A DNA stretch of 64,000 nt. Origin: Thalassobaculum fulvum. GTDB taxonomy: Bacteria; Pseudomonadota; Alphaproteobacteria; Thalassobaculales; Thalassobaculaceae. Positions 62,796 through 64,000 of the stretch are shown here, piece after piece; position 1 is the stretch's first letter, and the number at the start of each line of letters is the position of its first letter. A model generated the notes under the pieces. That model was not told where the DNA came from. It worked only from the letters and a program-made list of their open reading frames with translations, and made no database searches. Location: assembly GCF_014652915.1 (NCBI RefSeq), contig NZ_BMZS01000006.1:293074-357073 (forward strand), read 5' to 3'. A program made the translations under genes and the position numbers.

Positions 62796-62803
62796 ACTGG
62801 ACA

Positions 62804-62823
62804 TTAGTTTCATTTGAAACCAT
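62804..62823. promoter_or_regulatory. MarR-type operator copy 2
   Basis: TTAGTTTCATTTGAAACCAT contains the perfect inverted repeat GTTTCA-TT-TGAAAC (62807-62820). It covers the proposed TTG start of the MarR gene, so the regulator would block its own translation start region or promoter directly. Confidence 0.8.
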
Positions 62824-63371
62824 CTGCAAGCCCCCTCGACGCGTCGACTGCCGAGGAGCCCGACGGCGACCGGGAGACCTGCTCGGGTACCGACCCGGAG
62901 ACCGGTGTCCTGGTGCTCGACCGCTTCCTGCCGTACCGGCTCAGCGTGCTCTCCAACACGGTGTCGCGGTCGATCGCGCGGCTCTATGCCGACCGCTTCG
63001 GGATCACCATCCCGGAGTGGCGGGTGCTGGCGATCCTCGGCGATTCCGGGCCGAGGACCTCGGCCGAGATCTGCGGCCGCACGGCCATGGACAAGGTCCA
63101 GGTCAGCCGGGCCATTCAGCGCCTCATGTCGGCCCGGCTGGTCAGCCGGCGCACCGACCCGGCCGACCGGCGCCGCGCTACCATCGCGATGACCGCGAAG
63201 GGGGCCGCGGTGTACCGGGAGGTCGTGCCGTTGGCGCTGTCGCGCGAGGCGATCCTGCTGGACGGCTTCACCGCCGAGGAGTGCCGTCTCCTCGACCGAT
63301 TGCTCGACCGGCTGGCCGACCGCGCCGGTGCCCTCGCCGGCCCCGACGACGGAGCCGGCGGCGGCGCCTGA
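62814..63371 (+). CDS. MarR-family transcriptional regulator of the hppD-hmgA operon
   Basis: 185 residues. Winged helix about 55-130: IPEWRVLAILGDSGPRTSAEI, VQVSRAIQRLMSARLVSRR and the wing RTDPADRRRATIAMT. MarR proteins near homogentisate genes repress them until an aromatic intermediate binds. The start is unsure: TTG 62814 is the first possible codon and lies in the operator; GTG 62913 would still leave most of the DNA-binding domain. No ATG is in frame and no clear ribosome binding site is seen at either. Confidence 0.85.
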   Translation: MKPSASPLDASTAEEPDGDRETCSGTDPETGVLVLDRFLPYRLSVLSNTVSRSIARLYADRFGITIPEWRVLAILGDSGPRTSAEICGRTAMDKVQVSRAIQRLMSARLVSRRTDPADRRRATIAMTAKGAAVYREVVPLALSREAILLDGFTAEECRLLDRLLDRLADRAGALAGPDDGAGGGA

Positions 63372-63600
63372 CCGCGGGGACGTCCGGCGCTACGCGCCGA
63401 GAGCGCAGGACCCCGTTCCAGTACGCTCCGGCCCGTCGGCGGGCATTTATCGGCAACCCGAAAACTGACCGAGATCAATGAACTGCAATAAGATTCTGGC
63501 CGAAACTCCACAACAGCGGGTAGAATACAGGCGACCATACATTCCAGAATCATGGCGTGGCCCTCGGGCTATGGCCACGTCGACCTTCGAGGAGGGGGCC

Positions 63601-64000
63601 ATGAAGAGCATTCGGACGGGCGTGGCGGCGTTGTTTATTGCCTCGATGCTGAGCACGACGATTGCCTCCGGCACTGCATCCGCGCAGACCGCAACCCCGG
63701 CGGCGACACCCTCGAGCGGGTTGGACGGCTACTGGTTGCTGGCAGTGGGAACCGGCGTGGTCGCCGGAATCGTGGTGGCGACCGTGCTGACCGATGGCGT
63801 GATTCTTCCGGTCTACGCCTGGGCGACCGCCGCCGAGGGAGGCGGCGGGATGCTCGCCGGCGGTATGGGCGGAGCGCGCGCCGGCATGGGCGGCATGGCC
63901 GCCGGTGAGGGTGCCGCCGTCGCCGCCGGCGCGGCAGAGGGCGCGGCCGCCGGCGAAGGCGCGGCGATGGCCGCTGGCGGGGCGCGCGCCGGCATGGCGG
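63601..64000 (+). CDS. Gly/Ala-rich secreted or membrane protein (runs off the window)
   Basis: At least 133 residues; the 3' end is outside the window. ATG 63601 follows GAGGAGGGGGCC, a strong ribosome binding site. Signal peptide about 1-29 (VAALFIASMLSTTIASG to ASA). A membrane-like stretch WLLAVGTGVVAGIVVATVL (about 46-64) precedes a long low-complexity tail of Gly, Ala and Met (GGMGGARAGMGGMAAGEG). Such tails occur in small envelope and stress-linked proteins of alphaproteobacteria; function unknown. Confidence 0.7.
   Translation, partial: MKSIRTGVAALFIASMLSTTIASGTASAQTATPAATPSSGLDGYWLLAVGTGVVAGIVVATVLTDGVILPVYAWATAAEGGGGMLAGGMGGARAGMGGMAAGEGAAVAAGAAEGAAAGEGAAMAAGGARAGMA

Noticed and set aside
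63552..63908. A 118-codon plus-strand frame near the window end
   Set aside because: It is out of frame with the gene at 63601, which has a strong ribosome binding site and a signal peptide.
1..64000. tRNA, rRNA, CRISPR or transposon genes
   Set aside because: No cloverleaf, rRNA conserved stretch, repeat-spacer array or transposase motif was found on reading the window; a covariance-model search would be needed to exclude small RNAs.

Overview
The window is chromosomal DNA of a high-GC (about 70% by eye) alphaproteobacterium, probably of the Rhodospirillales or a neighbouring order. The evidence is the petA-petB-petC bc1 operon, the arrangement rne / cell-wall amidase / penicillin-binding protein 1A / prfB, RNase E with an acidic insert in its S1 domain, tripartite tricarboxylate (Tct) transport, and many class III cyclase and MASE/PAS signalling genes. 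This placement is inference. I see no rRNA, tRNA, CRISPR array, transposase or prophage.

1-6300: a TPR gene after mtnP (methionine salvage), a membrane PAS/HD-GYP protein, the bc1 operon on the minus strand with a clear terminator, and trmL. A 120-base imperfect inverted repeat separates trmL from cdd. 6300-11000: cdd, hisI and an M20 peptidase, then soxR facing an FMN reductase across a near-canonical SoxR promoter (19-base spacer). The reductase overlaps a gene fusing a receiver-like domain to arylamine N-acetyltransferase.

11000-14060: a LacI-type regulator divergent from a PhyH-type dioxygenase and a TIM-barrel isomerase, with two ATGTTATCGAT operators between them. 14060-22000: an SGNH hydrolase, a secreted e(P4)-like acid phosphatase, and a minus-strand block tctC-tctB-tctA / HMG-CoA lyase-like / CoA-transferase. 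That block reads as import, CoA activation and cleavage of a branched dicarboxylate. 22000-30000: a 2OG-Fe(II) oxygenase, two sensor histidine kinases, a hydroxyacid dehydrogenase overlapping an SRPBCC/adenylate-cyclase fusion, and a ferritin-like DUF455 protein.

30050-32150 is a lower-GC island with one DGQHR (DndB-like) gene, followed by an orphan HigA-like antitoxin. 32500-39000: YchJ, a tandem Usp protein with a possible FNR-type box, a second M20 peptidase, a 2H phosphoesterase, an SDR lacking the usual Tyr, and three poorly known genes. 39000-47500: prfB with its programmed frameshift, PBP1A, amidase and rne. 47500-53000: an aminotransferase, a GGT-like lipoprotein, an M48 protease and a DsbA-like protein.

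53000-63400: an MFS transporter, maiA, a second PhyH enzyme, a lipoprotein, two tandem 663-residue carbamoyltransferases that are nearly identical at their 3' ends, and the tyrosine-degradation pair hppD-hmgA under a divergent MarR gene with two operator copies. With maiA, most of the homogentisate pathway is here; fumarylacetoacetase is not. The window ends inside a Gly/Ala-rich secreted protein gene.

The most novel-looking items are the paired carbamoyltransferases, the LacI/PhyH/TIM-barrel module, the Tct/lyase/CoA-transferase operon, and the stand-alone DGQHR island.
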